A stretch of DNA of 64,000 bases from Plazaster borealis (lineage: Eukaryota; Echinodermata; Asteroidea; Forcipulatida; Labidiasteridae): contig CM037461.1 of assembly GCA_021014325.1 (NCBI GenBank), positions 2,815,501-2,879,500 on the forward strand, in the 5' to 3' direction. A model generated the notes under the pieces. The model was not told where the DNA came from. It searched no databases and was given only the letters and a program-made list of their open reading frames with translations. Below, piece by piece: positions 31,626-42,330 of this stretch; the stretch's first letter is position 1; every line of letters starts with the position of its first letter. The position numbers were made by a program, and so were the translations under genes.

Positions 31626-32363
31626 CAGATGTTTCTTTCAAATATAACTTCTGAACTTCAGTCTCATTGAATGTTCTGTAAAACATCTTGAAATCACTGA
31701 AATCTCCTTCGGGGTAATAATAAGAGGTGCCCTCGTTGTTTTCAAACATCGAAACCTCGTCAAGGTCTGCTGTAGATGGACTTTCAATTACAGGTAGTAC
31801 AAGCGAATGAAGTAAATCACCATTTTTAAAATACTTCGTTCCCTGCCCCAGATTGTACGTGAAGCAGTGGTGGGTCCATGCATCTGTGGGAAAAGTTGAT
31901 GCATCGGCCATTTTCATCCTCCATGACTTTCCGCTTGGATCACCGCGGACGCTCAAGGTAAATTTCTTGGTGAGAGAAATAGACACACCTCGCGCTGCTG
32001 CCGAATGGCCTCCAGTTGAAAAGATATATCTAACTATAGCATCTGGCACGGTTCGGTACCTCATCCAGAACGCAATGGACCACCCCGATGTGCAACAGGC
32101 TGGTTCAGTGATACACTTCCCGGTCGCAACACCGTACTTAACAACTCCGGAACTAAGCGGTTCTGACCTCTTGAGGGCGCACAGGTGATCAGACGAATCA
32201 AAACTCTCCGTAGCCTCAAGGACACCATCGTACACAGTGCCTGTCATGCCCCCGATATTGGGGTAGATTGACGTCACTACACCGTCACAGGTCAGAGGTT
32301 CAACGTCGTCTGCGGATGGCTTGGTGCTTAGATCCCAGTAGAAATGCGGCTCAGGAAGGGCAT
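31626..32363 (-). CDS. Receptor exon: LamG-like (concanavalin-type) domain
   Basis: 246 codons in one exon, phase 1 to 1. Acceptor CCCTCTAG, donor GTAAGTAGC. It starts ALPEPHFYWDLS and has G.MTGTVYDG, then WSIAFWMRY, FSTGG, SVRG, DAWTHHCFTYN, YFKNGDLL and a C-terminal GDFSDFKMFYRTFNETEVQKLY. This string of strands, with W.H...T.......Y.NG and the .DF..F.R.L...E...LY ending, is the signature of LamG-like/pentraxin-type jelly-roll domains used for adhesion. Two adjacent Cys (ACC) before the WSI strand are unusual. NET is a possible glycosylation site. Confidence 0.88.
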
Positions 32364-32728
32364 CTAGAGGGAAGTTTAATTTCAGGAGAATTGAAGATTA
32401 TTCGAGCAAACAATCCCGGTGTGGCAGGAGATTCTGCCCCCCATACAGCGAACTGTGTACTAACTTATTCTGATAGTGCCCTCTTTTGAATCAACCCCCT
32501 TCAGCCCAAATTTCCCCTTGGGGGGGGGGACCGACCACACACACACATAACATCCGGGGGACAGATTTCCCGAGGACACCTGTTTTATCTCGTTGGGCCC
32601 CGCCTGCGGCCCCCGATCAATGTTGGCTATCATTACGCGCGGTATGCGCTCAAGTTAAGAACATTGAGCCGGGGGGGGGAGTGGTATGTTTATTGTCACG
32701 TGGCCCAAGCATTTTGGCCGGGATGCAT
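32364..32728. other. Intron with GC-rich and G-run sequence
   Basis: Contains CCTTGGGGGGGGGGACCGAC and GAGCCGGGGGGGGGAG. The cluster CCGAGG/CCGGGG runs give no coding frame of interest. Confidence 0.4.
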
Positions 32729-33010
32729 TTTTTTTTACACCGCAGCGAGGGGTTTTGTACTGTAATACTGCCAATTCCTGTCTTGAGATAAGACTACAAA
32801 CATTTATGCCTATAAAGGATTAGGTTTAGGGTTAGGGTCAGGGTTAGGGTTAGGGTTAGGGTTAGGGTTAGGGTTAGGGTCAGGGTTATGGTCAGGGTTA
32901 GGGTTAGGGTAAGGGTTAGGGTTAGGGTCTAGGGTTAGACGTAGTCTCTTATCTCAAGACGGAATTGACAGTGCTACAGTACAAAACCCCTCGCTGCGGT
33001 GTAAAAAAAA
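32729..33010. mobile_element. Inverted-repeat element with a TTAGGG tract at its centre
   Basis: Arms of about 70 bp (TTTTTTTACACCGCAGCGAG ... TGTCTTGAGATAAGACTAC, and the inverse GTAGTCTCTTATCTCAAGAC ... CTCGCTGCGGTGTAAAAAAA) enclose about 120 bp of TTAGGG/TCAGGG repeats at 32820-32938. The telomere-type tract is therefore part of a foldback element, not a chromosome end. Confidence 0.9.
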
Positions 33011-33775
33011 AATACGCGGCCGGGATTGTTAAACATAAGAGTAAAGACGAGCATAAATTGTATGCATAAATCTAAACTCACGAGTTTCTCCACACCATTG
33101 ATTGTATTTGTTCATTTGCCCGTTTGATGTATTTTGTTAATGACTTTCGTACAAAATGATTAGCCTACTTTTTATCTATAAAAAGAAAAAGGAAAAAAGT
33201 GTACTTCTTTCAATATTTATTGCTTTGTTCATACAATTTTGCCTGATAGGCTAGACCGACTTAAGAAGGGGACACTGTCGTCGTGATCACAGCAAGTCTG
33301 TGGCCAGACATTACATTCTGAACTCTCACCCAGTTACTGCGACTCGCGCGTGCTAACAATGATGGCGCCCTTTGAAGCTTTTGTTTGTGATGTGACGGTT
33401 AACGCGCGCGTGTGTAGTTACTGGATGACAGTTCACGTTTCCATGTCCAGCCACAAGCAGACTATGATCACCACGACAATGCTCATTTAAACTGAAAATC
33501 AATTAGCCTATAAATCATTCAAAGAAATGTTTTTGTCTGAAAAAAAACCCGTCGATTCGAGAAAAAAAACTAAAACATTTCAGTAACTTATTTAGATTCT
33601 AGCAATTCTAGCACGACGTGCACAAATGTATTCTTTGCAAAGCATAAACTGTTGTTCATTGTTTTGAAAATTTTTTGATGAAATTCTCAGATAGGTTGTA
33701 TGGTGTTTATATTTAAATAAAATCATTATTATGGGTTTTGCCCTCCGTACTCATATCTTGTATTGTCCGATCCGC
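33011..33775. other. Intron with an imperfect inverted repeat
   Basis: GTCGTCGTGATCACAGCAAG and CTGTGGCCAGACA at 33268-33310 are mirrored near 33440-33480 (TGTCCAGCCACAAGCAGACT, ATGATCACCACGACAATG), with CCAGTTACTGCGACTCGCGC against GCGCGTGTGTAGTTACTGGA inside. This marks a MITE of about 215 bp. Nothing else recognised. Confidence 0.65.
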
Positions 33776-33861
33776 TTAAAGGCGGGGTATACTTTCGGTA
33801 ATTGTCCTGCCTGTGAGAAAACACCACTATAGTTCGCTGGATTTTAAGTTAGGGGAGCCCT

Positions 33862-33897
<36 letters not shown>

Positions 33898-34162
33898 CAA
33901 CAGCAGCAACAACAACAACAACACCCTTTTTGCATAGAATTTAGTGCTTTCAGATGCCCGAGAAAGGCTTCATGTCTGAAGTCTGTCTTATAATATTTAA
34001 GTTTTGGGTGATGGTTTGCCTATTTCTCTAAAACTACATAACTTCAAAGGGGGTCGTTTTCAATAATGTTTTGTAACATCAACAGCTCTCCAGTTCTCTT
34101 TGCCAAATAGGTTTTAATAGTCATTAACTTGTGGTGGAATAACCAAAAGTACACCCTTTAAA
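33776..34162 (-). mobile_element. GGTAATTACTC-family repeat with a CAG microsatellite
   Basis: Ends AAAGGCGGGGTATACTTTCG and ACCAAAAGTACACCCTTTAA. Inside, 33863-33925 is a CAG run grading into CAACAG and CAACAA. Confidence 0.8.
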
Positions 34163-34286
34163 TCTCCCATAATATTCATTGATTTCTCAGAATGTTCATT
34201 TGGGGTCATTTTTACCACTGCAGAACTCCAACCTAATACCTTAATGGTATGACAAAAATATCATTGGATGAAAAACGTATTATTAC

Positions 34287-34485
34287 CAAGAGGTGATGGA
34301 CATTCAAATCTGATCTCGTAGTCTAAGCAATCTTCTTGGCCGAATTGATCCGAACTTCGGCACAGGAGTCCGGCAATGGGTGTGCAGTTAGTGGCAAGGG
34401 TCTGCCCGGCATCGACGGGATCACTACCCATGAATCTTACTCGACACTCGGCCAAAATTGGGATTCTGCACACGGACGGGTGGAG
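34287..34485 (-). CDS. Receptor exon: WxxW domain 1, C-terminal half
   Basis: 199 bp, phase 0 in, phase 1 out. Acceptor GTATTTTATAG, donor GTAATAAT. Encodes VCRIPILAECRVRF, ATNCTPIAGLLCRSSDQFGQ and CLDYEIRFECPSPL, the best match in this gene to the canonical second half. It joins in frame to the half at 48604-48710, about 14 kb upstream, the interval that holds the transposon nest. Confidence 0.9.
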
Positions 34486-34532
34486 CTATAAAATACGACA
34501 ATTAAAGAATGACATGCAGTTATTAAATAATT

Positions 34533-34690
34533 GGGGATCAGGTTGGCTCAGTGGTTTCTTTCCCTGCCTCTCACCTCTGTGGACCCCGGTTCGAATCCCA
34601 CCTCAGACCGGATCATTGCATGTGGATTGGGTTTTTAGTCCCTTACCCGATTGCGTGGGTTTTCCCCATTGGGGTTTTCATCCCACATCT
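34533..34690 (+). mobile_element. tRNA-derived SINE
   Basis: GTTGGCTCAGTGGTTTCTTT (A box region) and CCCCGGTTCGAATCCCACCT (B box), followed by CATTGCATGTGGATTGGGTT and TTTTCCCCATTGGGG. Confidence 0.78.
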
Positions 34691-34914
34691 AAAACTGAGC
34701 ATTTCTTCTCGTTTCATATTCATCCTGTTATTGGCGCTAAATTGTGCCGTTGGATGTGTAATAAAAACAATTTTATTTTTTTTAATTTTTTATAATGCAT
34801 TACCTTGTCTTTATTTACAGTAGGTACGCTCTATCGGGCAGACTAATAAAAATAACAGACATTCCGAACAAGCGCAAAATCTTTTTTTTTTTTAACTTGG
34901 GGTTTAAAAAATGA

Positions 34915-34985
34915 CCACAGTGGATTTTAAACCAACGACCTCCAAATAAACGTGCCAGCGCTCTACCATCTGAGGTATCTAACCC
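34915..34985 (-). mobile_element. tRNA-like sequence (reverse), degenerate
   Basis: Minus strand ACCTCAGATGGTAGAGCGCT gives an A box; the region GGAGGTCGTTGGTTTAAAAT is a damaged B box. A resident tRNA-derived SINE is more likely than a gene. Confidence 0.55.
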
Positions 34986-35089
34986 TGTTTGCGGTCTCCC
35001 TATTTTGTCAAAATCTTTGTTTATTTTAACAGATGAACAGATATATCTGTTTGTTTTTGTTAACTACTGTAACTGGCACCAAGTGCTGT

Positions 35090-35470
35090 TTAAAGGCACT
35101 GAACACGTTTGGTAATTGTCAAAGACCAGTCTTCTCACTTGGTGTATCTCAACATATGCACAAAATAACAAAACCTGTGAAAATTTGAACTCAATTGGTC
35201 ATCGAAGTTGCGAGATAATAATGAAAGAAAAAAACACCCTTGTCACACGAAGCTGTGTGCTTTCAGAATGCTTGATTTCGAGACCTCACGCGTGAGGTCT
35301 CGAAATGAATTCAAATATTTTACTTTTTTCTCAAAAACAACGTTACTTCAGAGGGAGCCGTTTCTCACAATGTTTGAAACCATCAACAGCTCTCCATTGA
35401 TCGTTACCAAGTAATTTTTTTTGCTAACAATTATTTTGAGTAATTACCAATAGTGTCCACTGCCTTTAAA
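35090..35470 (-). mobile_element. GGTAATTACTC-family repeat, long subtype
   Basis: AAAGGCACTGAACACGTTTG at one end and ACCAATAGTGTCCACTGCCT at the other. Contains the palindrome GAGACCTCACGCGTGAGGTC near 35280. Confidence 0.85.
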
Positions 35471-36989
35471 CCGCATTCAAAACCTTACAAGGCAACGACA
35501 AAAAAGAGAATGCGTGTAGCCATTCTATGTGATGCAATAAACCAAACCTCGCTCCCAGTGGTGTATGATCTCGCCATTGTTTTGTCTTTCACAGAATACC
35601 TTGCTCGATCGTAACCCCTGGAAGTGTGACTTGGAAATGTTCAAATATATTTGATATTTTAATTAGTCCTGCGGTTGATCCATTTTTGTGTTGGAGACTA
35701 TACGCAGAGCGCGCAGTCAAAAGACGTAACAAAATCATAGAGCCATTGTATGCGAAACCCTCCCTGTGCAAAATTTGTCAACATCTAAAACAACCAATGA
35801 CATCATGCTAAGAAAAATAATTGAAGAAACAAAATTTCGCCCACGTAAAACTCCATATGGTTGGGACCACAATGGTCCCAGAAGTTCGAATACGCACGAG
35901 ACTGCACATTGCCATTGTTTGTCATCAAAGCTGGCGGTCAATGACGTCATGTGCAATCCTTCCAGTGTGACTTAAGTTGGTCAACTTTAATACGGGCAAT
36001 CTGGAACACACAGTTATGTATTTCGCATGAGAACGGTGCAGCACGAGCACATTTCACCAAACTCATTGTACGATTGGTTAGTGAACACGGCGGCTGCGTT
36101 AATAATTTGAGCCCGTAAAGAAGGCGTAATTCGGGAACTATGTTATACCTTCTATTGTTGATAAACAAACCGCACTGGTTGGAATGGACGGCTGAATAAA
36201 AAAAATAAAAATAAAAATCGTTCTTGTGACCAAATTAAACTTGTCTGCAAACTTTCAGTAAACAACAACAAACATCCCATGATTGGTTGCTTTGTTTCCA
36301 ACAAATTCAACACTATTATACAAATGTTATACAAATATTCATTTTGTTGTTGAATAGTTTGTATAACATTGTTATCAATTGTGGCTACCTGTTTTTGCTT
36401 TGCATTTACGGCAGCCTCGCTACCATGGGCAGCGCGCCGTATCGATACCTCTCACCACTAACCCCTGGGAGGGAAACACTAAAAATCAACGCTGATTGGC
36501 TCCCAAAAGTGACTGATTTGCGTGCACGCTTGTTAATTACAATCGAGCTCTCGTGTAGAGCGCTTGTCGGGCTCTTAGTACGCGCGTAAAAATGCACGTA
36601 GAACGCGTGTAAAAATGCAAGTATTTCGACGCAATACATTCAAATAAATCATGTTTTTACATGGTCTCCCTAAACTGCATACAGTTAGACGTATCACAAG
36701 ATCGAAAAAGAATGGGAGGGGCCAGTTGCTCTATGACTCGATGCGTATTTTGACAGCGCGCTCTGCGTAGTCTCGAAAACAGAATGGATCAACCACAGGA
36801 CTAATTAAAATAGCCAAATATATGGGCTACTTTCGTTTCACACTTCCAGGGTGTATAATCGAGCAAGGCATTCTGGGAAAGAAAACAAAATGGCGCGGCG
36901 AGATCGTACACCATGGGAACGAGGTTACATTTACGGCTTCTATAGTGTTCCAACCTTGGTTGGTAAAAACTCGGGCTGTGACGTTGCAA
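35471..36989. other. Repeat-rich intron
   Basis: Contains fragments of a family with CCTCGCTACCATGGGCAGCG (36415) and CGAGATCGTACACCATGGGA (36900), both present in inverse order at 53607-53730. A D-family-like fragment GGACCACAATGGTCCCAGAA lies near 35865. No gene. Confidence 0.5.
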
Positions 36990-37260
36990 TAGACTGTGCA
37001 AGTCTCGCGCGTATCGTAGCGAGAAAGCGAAGAACATATTTGTTTCTGAAATCAAATCATTGTTTTTAAATTAGATCTATGAAAAAATCTGACCAACAAA
37101 AATAATCATTACAATTTGTATAAAATGAGGTTGAGCTTTCATAATAAACACACAAATCATTTGTTAAAATTTGTTGAAACAAACTAAAAACTGTGGGACA
37201 AGGATGCTTATTTGATCTTAACTTTTTAGGAACCCCTTTTGTAAATCCACGCCTGAGTAA

Positions 37261-37268
37261 GTGCAACC
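37261..37268 (+). repeat. 8-bp target duplication of element C (left)
   Basis: GTGCAACC, repeated exactly at 47973-47980. Confidence 0.9.
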
Positions 37269-37415
37269 CATTGATCTCTATAGACCTTTCTTTTGTTTAC
37301 AAACATTGACCGGAAACCGACGCATGCGCATTCTGTGGTTGGCAAGGTTGTCGTCTGCTACTGCCATTGATCTCTATTTATTGACAATATATGGCCACTG
37401 CTAGGTTCGTGAAAA

Positions 37416-37634
37416 ATGGACGACCATTCTTATTCTAGAAGACAGCCGACGGTGTCCGTTGTCGGCCAAATCGACGAAGAACATTCATATGTCCCAACTT
37501 CAAGGGATCTTTCATCATCGTACGTCAAACAACTGGATCAGTTATCGAGAGAAAGGTATAACAACAAGCTAAGGGTTCAATTCCCGAACGGAACTTTACA
37601 AATACCCGATCCTTTTGGTGGGGGTTACCATATA
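37416..37634 (+). CDS. ISL2EU nuclease gene, exon 1
   Basis: ATG at 37416 opens 73 codons ending GGGYHI at a GTAACA donor in phase 0. It contains LRVQFPNGTLQIPDPFG, resembling the LPDP region that precedes the SWIM domain in related transposon proteins. An alternative donor (GTATGG at about 37673) gives the wrong phase for exon 2. If this exon is not used, translation could start at ATG 37723. Confidence 0.6.
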
Positions 37635-37716
37635 GTAACAACCCAACGTTGTGGCCTGCAAGATTCGAGTATGGCGACATATATAATTATCTCATTAATT
37701 CTCCTTTTATACAAAG

Positions 37717-37940
37717 GAAACAATGAAATCGTACAAGTCGCTGGAATCCTACAGCTACTTCGTAAAAGGATTTGTCCAGGCCGTCCTGTACTCCTCGGTT
37801 AGTGACAGTAGCCCTGTGTGCATACTTCGAAGCAGAGTCACCCATTCACAAAGCCTAACCAACCCGCCTGTGAATGCTTCGATAATGGTAGACAAATCCA
37901 CTGGATCGGTAGTTGCTGCTCACTGCATGTGCATGGCAGG
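37717..37940 (+). CDS. ISL2EU nuclease gene, exon 2 (SWIM domain start)
   Basis: Acceptor TTATACAAAG, phase 0 in, phase 2 out, donor GTAAGA. Encodes MKSYKSLESYSYFVKGFVQA and ends AHCMCMAG, the CxC of a SWIM zinc finger. The finger is completed across the intron by GLGEACSHVAAVMF in exon 3 (C.H), giving CxCx7CxH. SWIM fingers are thought to bind DNA or protein. Confidence 0.85.
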
Positions 37941-38718
37941 GTAAGACTACATGTACTTATGCTAAATTGTACATTTACCAAAAGCTTAAAATCCAGTTGT
38001 TTATTACACTGTCTGTAGTGTATGGTAGTTTTGTATTTTTCAGATTTCTTTGAAAAAATACCCAGTGATGATGCAACATATTTTTGGAAGAGTAGGCCCT
38101 CTACATAAATCTATTTCAATCCACTAACTAAAAAGATTTGGAAAAAAATTATTTTTGTGTTTTCATATGATTCAGTCAACATTTTAATATTTTATTCAGT
38201 CAATGATTAATTCTGATAAAGAATTTTTGTAGAAAACTTCTGAGGGTGATTGGTACTTTTACTCAGCTCAATGATACGTTGATGGGGGGATCAATCCCTT
38301 GCAATTGCTTTCAAAACAAGACTCCTCCTTCAATAATTTCTTCACAGCCCCTTTCAATTTTATGGCTCTGCTTACCGCCGAATTCTGCGCTTACGATTAC
38401 CATTCGCCGCCTACTGTGCAAGCGCCGATTTTCTGCGCTAGCTGTGTGAGCGAAGAATGCGTAGTAATGTTGAGTGCGCAGAAGCAACAATTCCCTGCTA
38501 AACTGTGAAATACGCTTGACATTAAGCACAGAATTCCCTGCTTCCGTAAGCGCCAATTCTTTGCTTACGGTAAGCAGAGCCATGAAATTGGGGCCCTCAT
38601 TTATCCAAGCTGTGTCATTTGTCACTGGTAGTGGTAGAAAAAAGATAACTTATAATTTTTGGATGGGGAGGGGTTATATGAGATTGTATTACCAATTTAC
38701 ATTGTAATTTTTTTTCAG

Positions 38719-39889
38719 ACTTGGAGAGGCATGCAGCCATGTTGCAGCAGTCATGTTTAAGCTGGAGGCAGCTAATCGTCTTGGTTACACTTCACAGGCA
38801 TGCACTGAAAAGGCATGTCTTTGGAATAAAGACTGCCTAAATGGGAAGAATTTAAACCCGTGTCCAATCAAAGAGCTCCACTTTGTTAAGCCGAAGTATG
38901 ACAACCCCCAAAAAAGAACGACACCTCCACTTGAGACAACATCTAGTTCAACCTTACAAGATCTTGATTTAGATGCATTGAAAAGAGTATATCCTAATTC
39001 ATGTATATTTTCTCTTGTCCCAAAAGAAGATGAGGATACTGATACTGCCTCAGAAAATGAAAACGATGTAAAAATAGAGTTGGAGCCAAAACTGCCAACA
39101 CCGTTTTGTCACCTTAAAGGAAATGACATTCCCGTTGATCAGTCAATAACTGAAGAGCAAGCACACTTAATTGCCTCAGTCACATCTGGCCAAAGAAAAT
39201 CAAATTTGTGGCACCTCTATCGTTTTGGTCGTATCACTGCATCAGTTTTGGGATCTGTTGTAAAATTCATGGATGGATCATCAAAAAGGGATGTTTCTTC
39301 TCTTTGCTCCAAAATGCTTGGGCTTAATTCATTCTTTCCAACTAGAGCCATGAAATGGGGGATTGATCATGAGTCAGTGGCCTTGGCTTCTTTGAATAGG
39401 CATCTAGAGTTGGAGGGCCATCTAAATCTTCAAATGTGGGATGTTGGGCTCTACATAGACCCTGAGTCACCGTTTCTTGGAGCATCTCCTGATGCAATAG
39501 TCAATTGCACTTGCTGTGGAATGCAATGTGTTGAGGTCAAATGTCCAAACAACAAGAAAAATGCACATAACCTAGATCCACAAAGTTTTCATGGAGCCAA
39601 AGCCATTGACTGTTTGAATGTGACAGGGAATGAACAAAGTTACACAATTTATCTGAAAGAAAGACATGACTACTTCTACCAAGTGCAGTGTCAAATTGGT
39701 GTTTTAAACAAATTGAAAAATGTGTCATCTGGGTTATTTGTTGTTTGGACACCCAAAGGAATGTTTTTGCAGAAGATTTATCATAATAACTACCAGTGGA
39801 AATTAATCAAGGAAAGCAGTGCACTATTTTTTAAGCAATATCTCCAGCCTGCAATTCAAAGAGAATCAAGAAAGCCCGAGTTGTAGTTG
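38719..39889 (+). CDS. ISL2EU nuclease gene, exon 3: YqaJ-type exonuclease
   Basis: Acceptor TTTTTTTTTCAG; one base completes the split Gly codon. After the SWIM end and a linker come SNLWHLYRFGRITAS, MKWGIDHESVALA (catalytic Glu), FLGASPDAIV (Asp) and CVEVKCP (ExK). These are the PDDEXK core residues of the YqaJ/lambda-exonuclease family, all intact. Stop is TAG at about 39884-39886, followed by clustered AATAAA signals near 39967-39985. Joined, the gene encodes about 535 residues, so this protein looks complete. Its likely role is processing DNA ends during transposition; this is inferred. Confidence 0.9.
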
Positions 39890-40369
39890 TGGTTATATTT
39901 TTGATTAATTTATTGTATTTTAAAACAGTGTACATATATTTTTATTTATGATAACTCTATGTCAAGAATAAATAAACAATAAATAATTTAACAGAGCAGC
40001 TCAATGCAATAGACTCCAACACTTGTAACATCTTGATTAAACATTACAGAGTATACCAGTAAAAACCTTTCAAGGAATATACGTGTCATAGGAAAACAAT
40101 AATTATTGCTTCCTGTATACATCACATCCCTGACTTTCAACATGGAGACATTCCTCTTGGTATTAAGAAAATTGCAAAGTAAAAACAACATTACCTACAA
40201 GTGGTAACATACAGTTGTGACAAATGGCTGTCTTTGTTCAGTACATGTACATAACTTGTTGTAGCTCCCCACCCTTAAATCTCCTAATAACCAGAGGGTT
40301 GTCTATCTTTGCTGCAGGTGCAGGTTTAGTAACAATGTACAGATCTGTAGGCTGGTAAGAGGACATTTG

Positions 40370-41000
40370 GCTAAGACAATTTATGTAAAATATAATTTCC
40401 TAAAATGTTATGATAAAATGTCTATCCATGTTGCATACAGCAATAAATTGTAAATATTACCTCACTGCAATTTCCTAAAATACTGAAAATATATAATATA
40501 TTGATATATATAATTTATCTTAATAAATAGACTGCAGGGCTTGAATTTGGGAGAAAAATCCACAAGACCGCAGGGCGTGTAGCTCAAAATGTTTACTGGA
40601 CCAGAACTGTTTGTACAAGACCAGAATTGAAATGAGAAGACAACTTTCCTGAGCCCTGTCAGCATGCATTTAAATGCACTAAGACATCTGTAAGGGAAGA
40701 TTTATCTCATCTGTCTTTTTGAGTATTAAGTATACTTCATTACTCAATAGAATAGAAGGTATTTTTCTGACTCAAAGTCAACATTTGAACATGATTTGTT
40801 TCTTTTCAAGATATTACAAAGTGAGGTATTGCTATTCAATTGAAAAACACAAGACCACAGGACTTGTCTAGTCATAAGTTTACTGGCCCGACACTAAAAC
40901 CACTGGCCTCGGGCCTGCGGTCCAGTGTAAAATTCGAGCCCTGTTAAGACCGTGCAAGTCTTGTGCGTATTCAAACATTTTGGGACCACTTTGGAAAGAT
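40370..41000. repeat. ISL2EU central region, divergent repeat copies
   Basis: ACATTTGGCTAAGACAATTT and GTCTATCCATGTTGCATACA at 40360-40440 recur at 41020-41100. CACAAGACCGCAGGGC and CACAAGACCACAGGACTTGT are also duplicated. These are older relatives of the 171-bp array that follows. Confidence 0.75.
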
Positions 41001-41016
41001 CTGTAGGCTGGTGGTA

Positions 41017-41975
41017 AGAGGACATTTGGCTAAGACAATTTATGTAAAATATAATTTCCTACAATGTTATGATAAAATGTCTATCCACGTTGCATACAGC
41101 AATAAATTGTAAATATTATCTCATTGCAATTTCTTAAGATACTGAAAACATATAATATATTTATATATATAATTTATCTTAATAAATAGACCGTGCAAGT
41201 CTTGTGCGTATTCAAACATTTTGGGACCACTACAATGTTATGATAAAATGTCTATCCACGTTGCATACAGCAATAAATTGTAAATATTATCTCATTGCAA
41301 TTTCTTAAGATACTGAAAACATATAATATATTTATATATATAATTTATCTTAATAAATAGACCGTGCAAGTCTTGTGCGTATTCAAACATTTTGGGACCA
41401 CTACAATGTTATGATAAAATGTCTATCCACGTTGCATACAGCAATAAATTGTAAATATTATCTCATTGCAATTTCTTAAGATACTGAAAACATATAATAT
41501 ATTTATATATATAATTTATCTTAATAAATAGACCGTGCAAGTCTTGTGCGTATTCAAACATTTTGGGACCACTACAATGTTATGATAAAATGTCTATCCA
41601 CGTTGCATACAGCAATAAATTGTAAATATTATCTCATTACAATTTCTTAAGATACTGAAACCATATAATATATTTATATATATAATTTATCTTAATAAAT
41701 AGACCGTGCAAGTCTTGTGCGTATTCAAACATATTGGGACCACTACAATGTTATGATAATCCACGTTGCATACAGCAATAAATTGTAAATATTATCTCAT
41801 TACAATTTCTTAAGATACTGAAACCATATAATATATTTATATATATAATTAATAATTTATCTTATCAAATAGACTGTGCAAGTCTCGTGCGAATTCAAAC
41901 ATTTTTGGGACCACTTTCGAAAGAAACTTGGGCACTTTAATGGGTCCCAATGTTCGAATAGGCATAAAACTTGTA
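41017..41975. repeat. 171-bp tandem array inside ISL2EU
   Basis: GACCGTGCAAGTCTTGTGCG recurs at 41189, 41360, 41531 and 41702, exactly 171 bp apart, with a last diverged start at 41872. The unit also contains CTATCCACGTTGCATACAGC and the AT-rich TTTATATATATAATTTATCT. GTGCAAGTCTTGTGCG resembles the ends of element D, and the array finishes in a D-like inverted end (TTGTACAGTCTA). Confidence 0.95.
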
Positions 41976-42263
41976 CAGTCTATACCCATACTGTATTGAA
42001 ATAACATTTTAATTATCTGAATATAAATGTACAAATCATACATTTTAAGTTGTACAAAAAGAAATGGAACAACAATTAAACAGTATGTAAAGTTAATTTT
42101 AGTTTGTCTCGATAGATAAATGGTCTAGTATTACCCCCCTAATTTTGACCCCTAGCTGTCATTCTACATGACATACTTTCTTAAGGAAACCAAGTAACAG
42201 TGTATTGAGAATTGAGATCTCACAAAACTTTCAGTATTTGTCAAGGATAAGCCAGCACATTTG

Positions 42264-42269
42264 TTTATT
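42264..42269 (-). promoter_or_regulatory. AATAAA signal of the transposase gene
   Basis: Minus-strand AATAAA in TTTAAAATAAACAAATG, about 65 bp downstream of the transposase stop. Confidence 0.5.
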
Positions 42270-42330
42270 TTAAACCTCCTAAGACTAGAGTAAATGGATG
42301 TTCACTTTCTTTGACTCTGAGGCAGCCAAA

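Noticed and set aside
32820..32938. True chromosome end or fusion point suggested by TTAGGG repeats
   Set aside because: The tract is short, contains variants and is enclosed by symmetric inverted arms with normal sequence on both sides.
41017..41975. Centromeric satellite, because of the 171-bp period
   Set aside because: Only about five units, confined within one transposon. The period matching primate alpha satellite is a coincidence.
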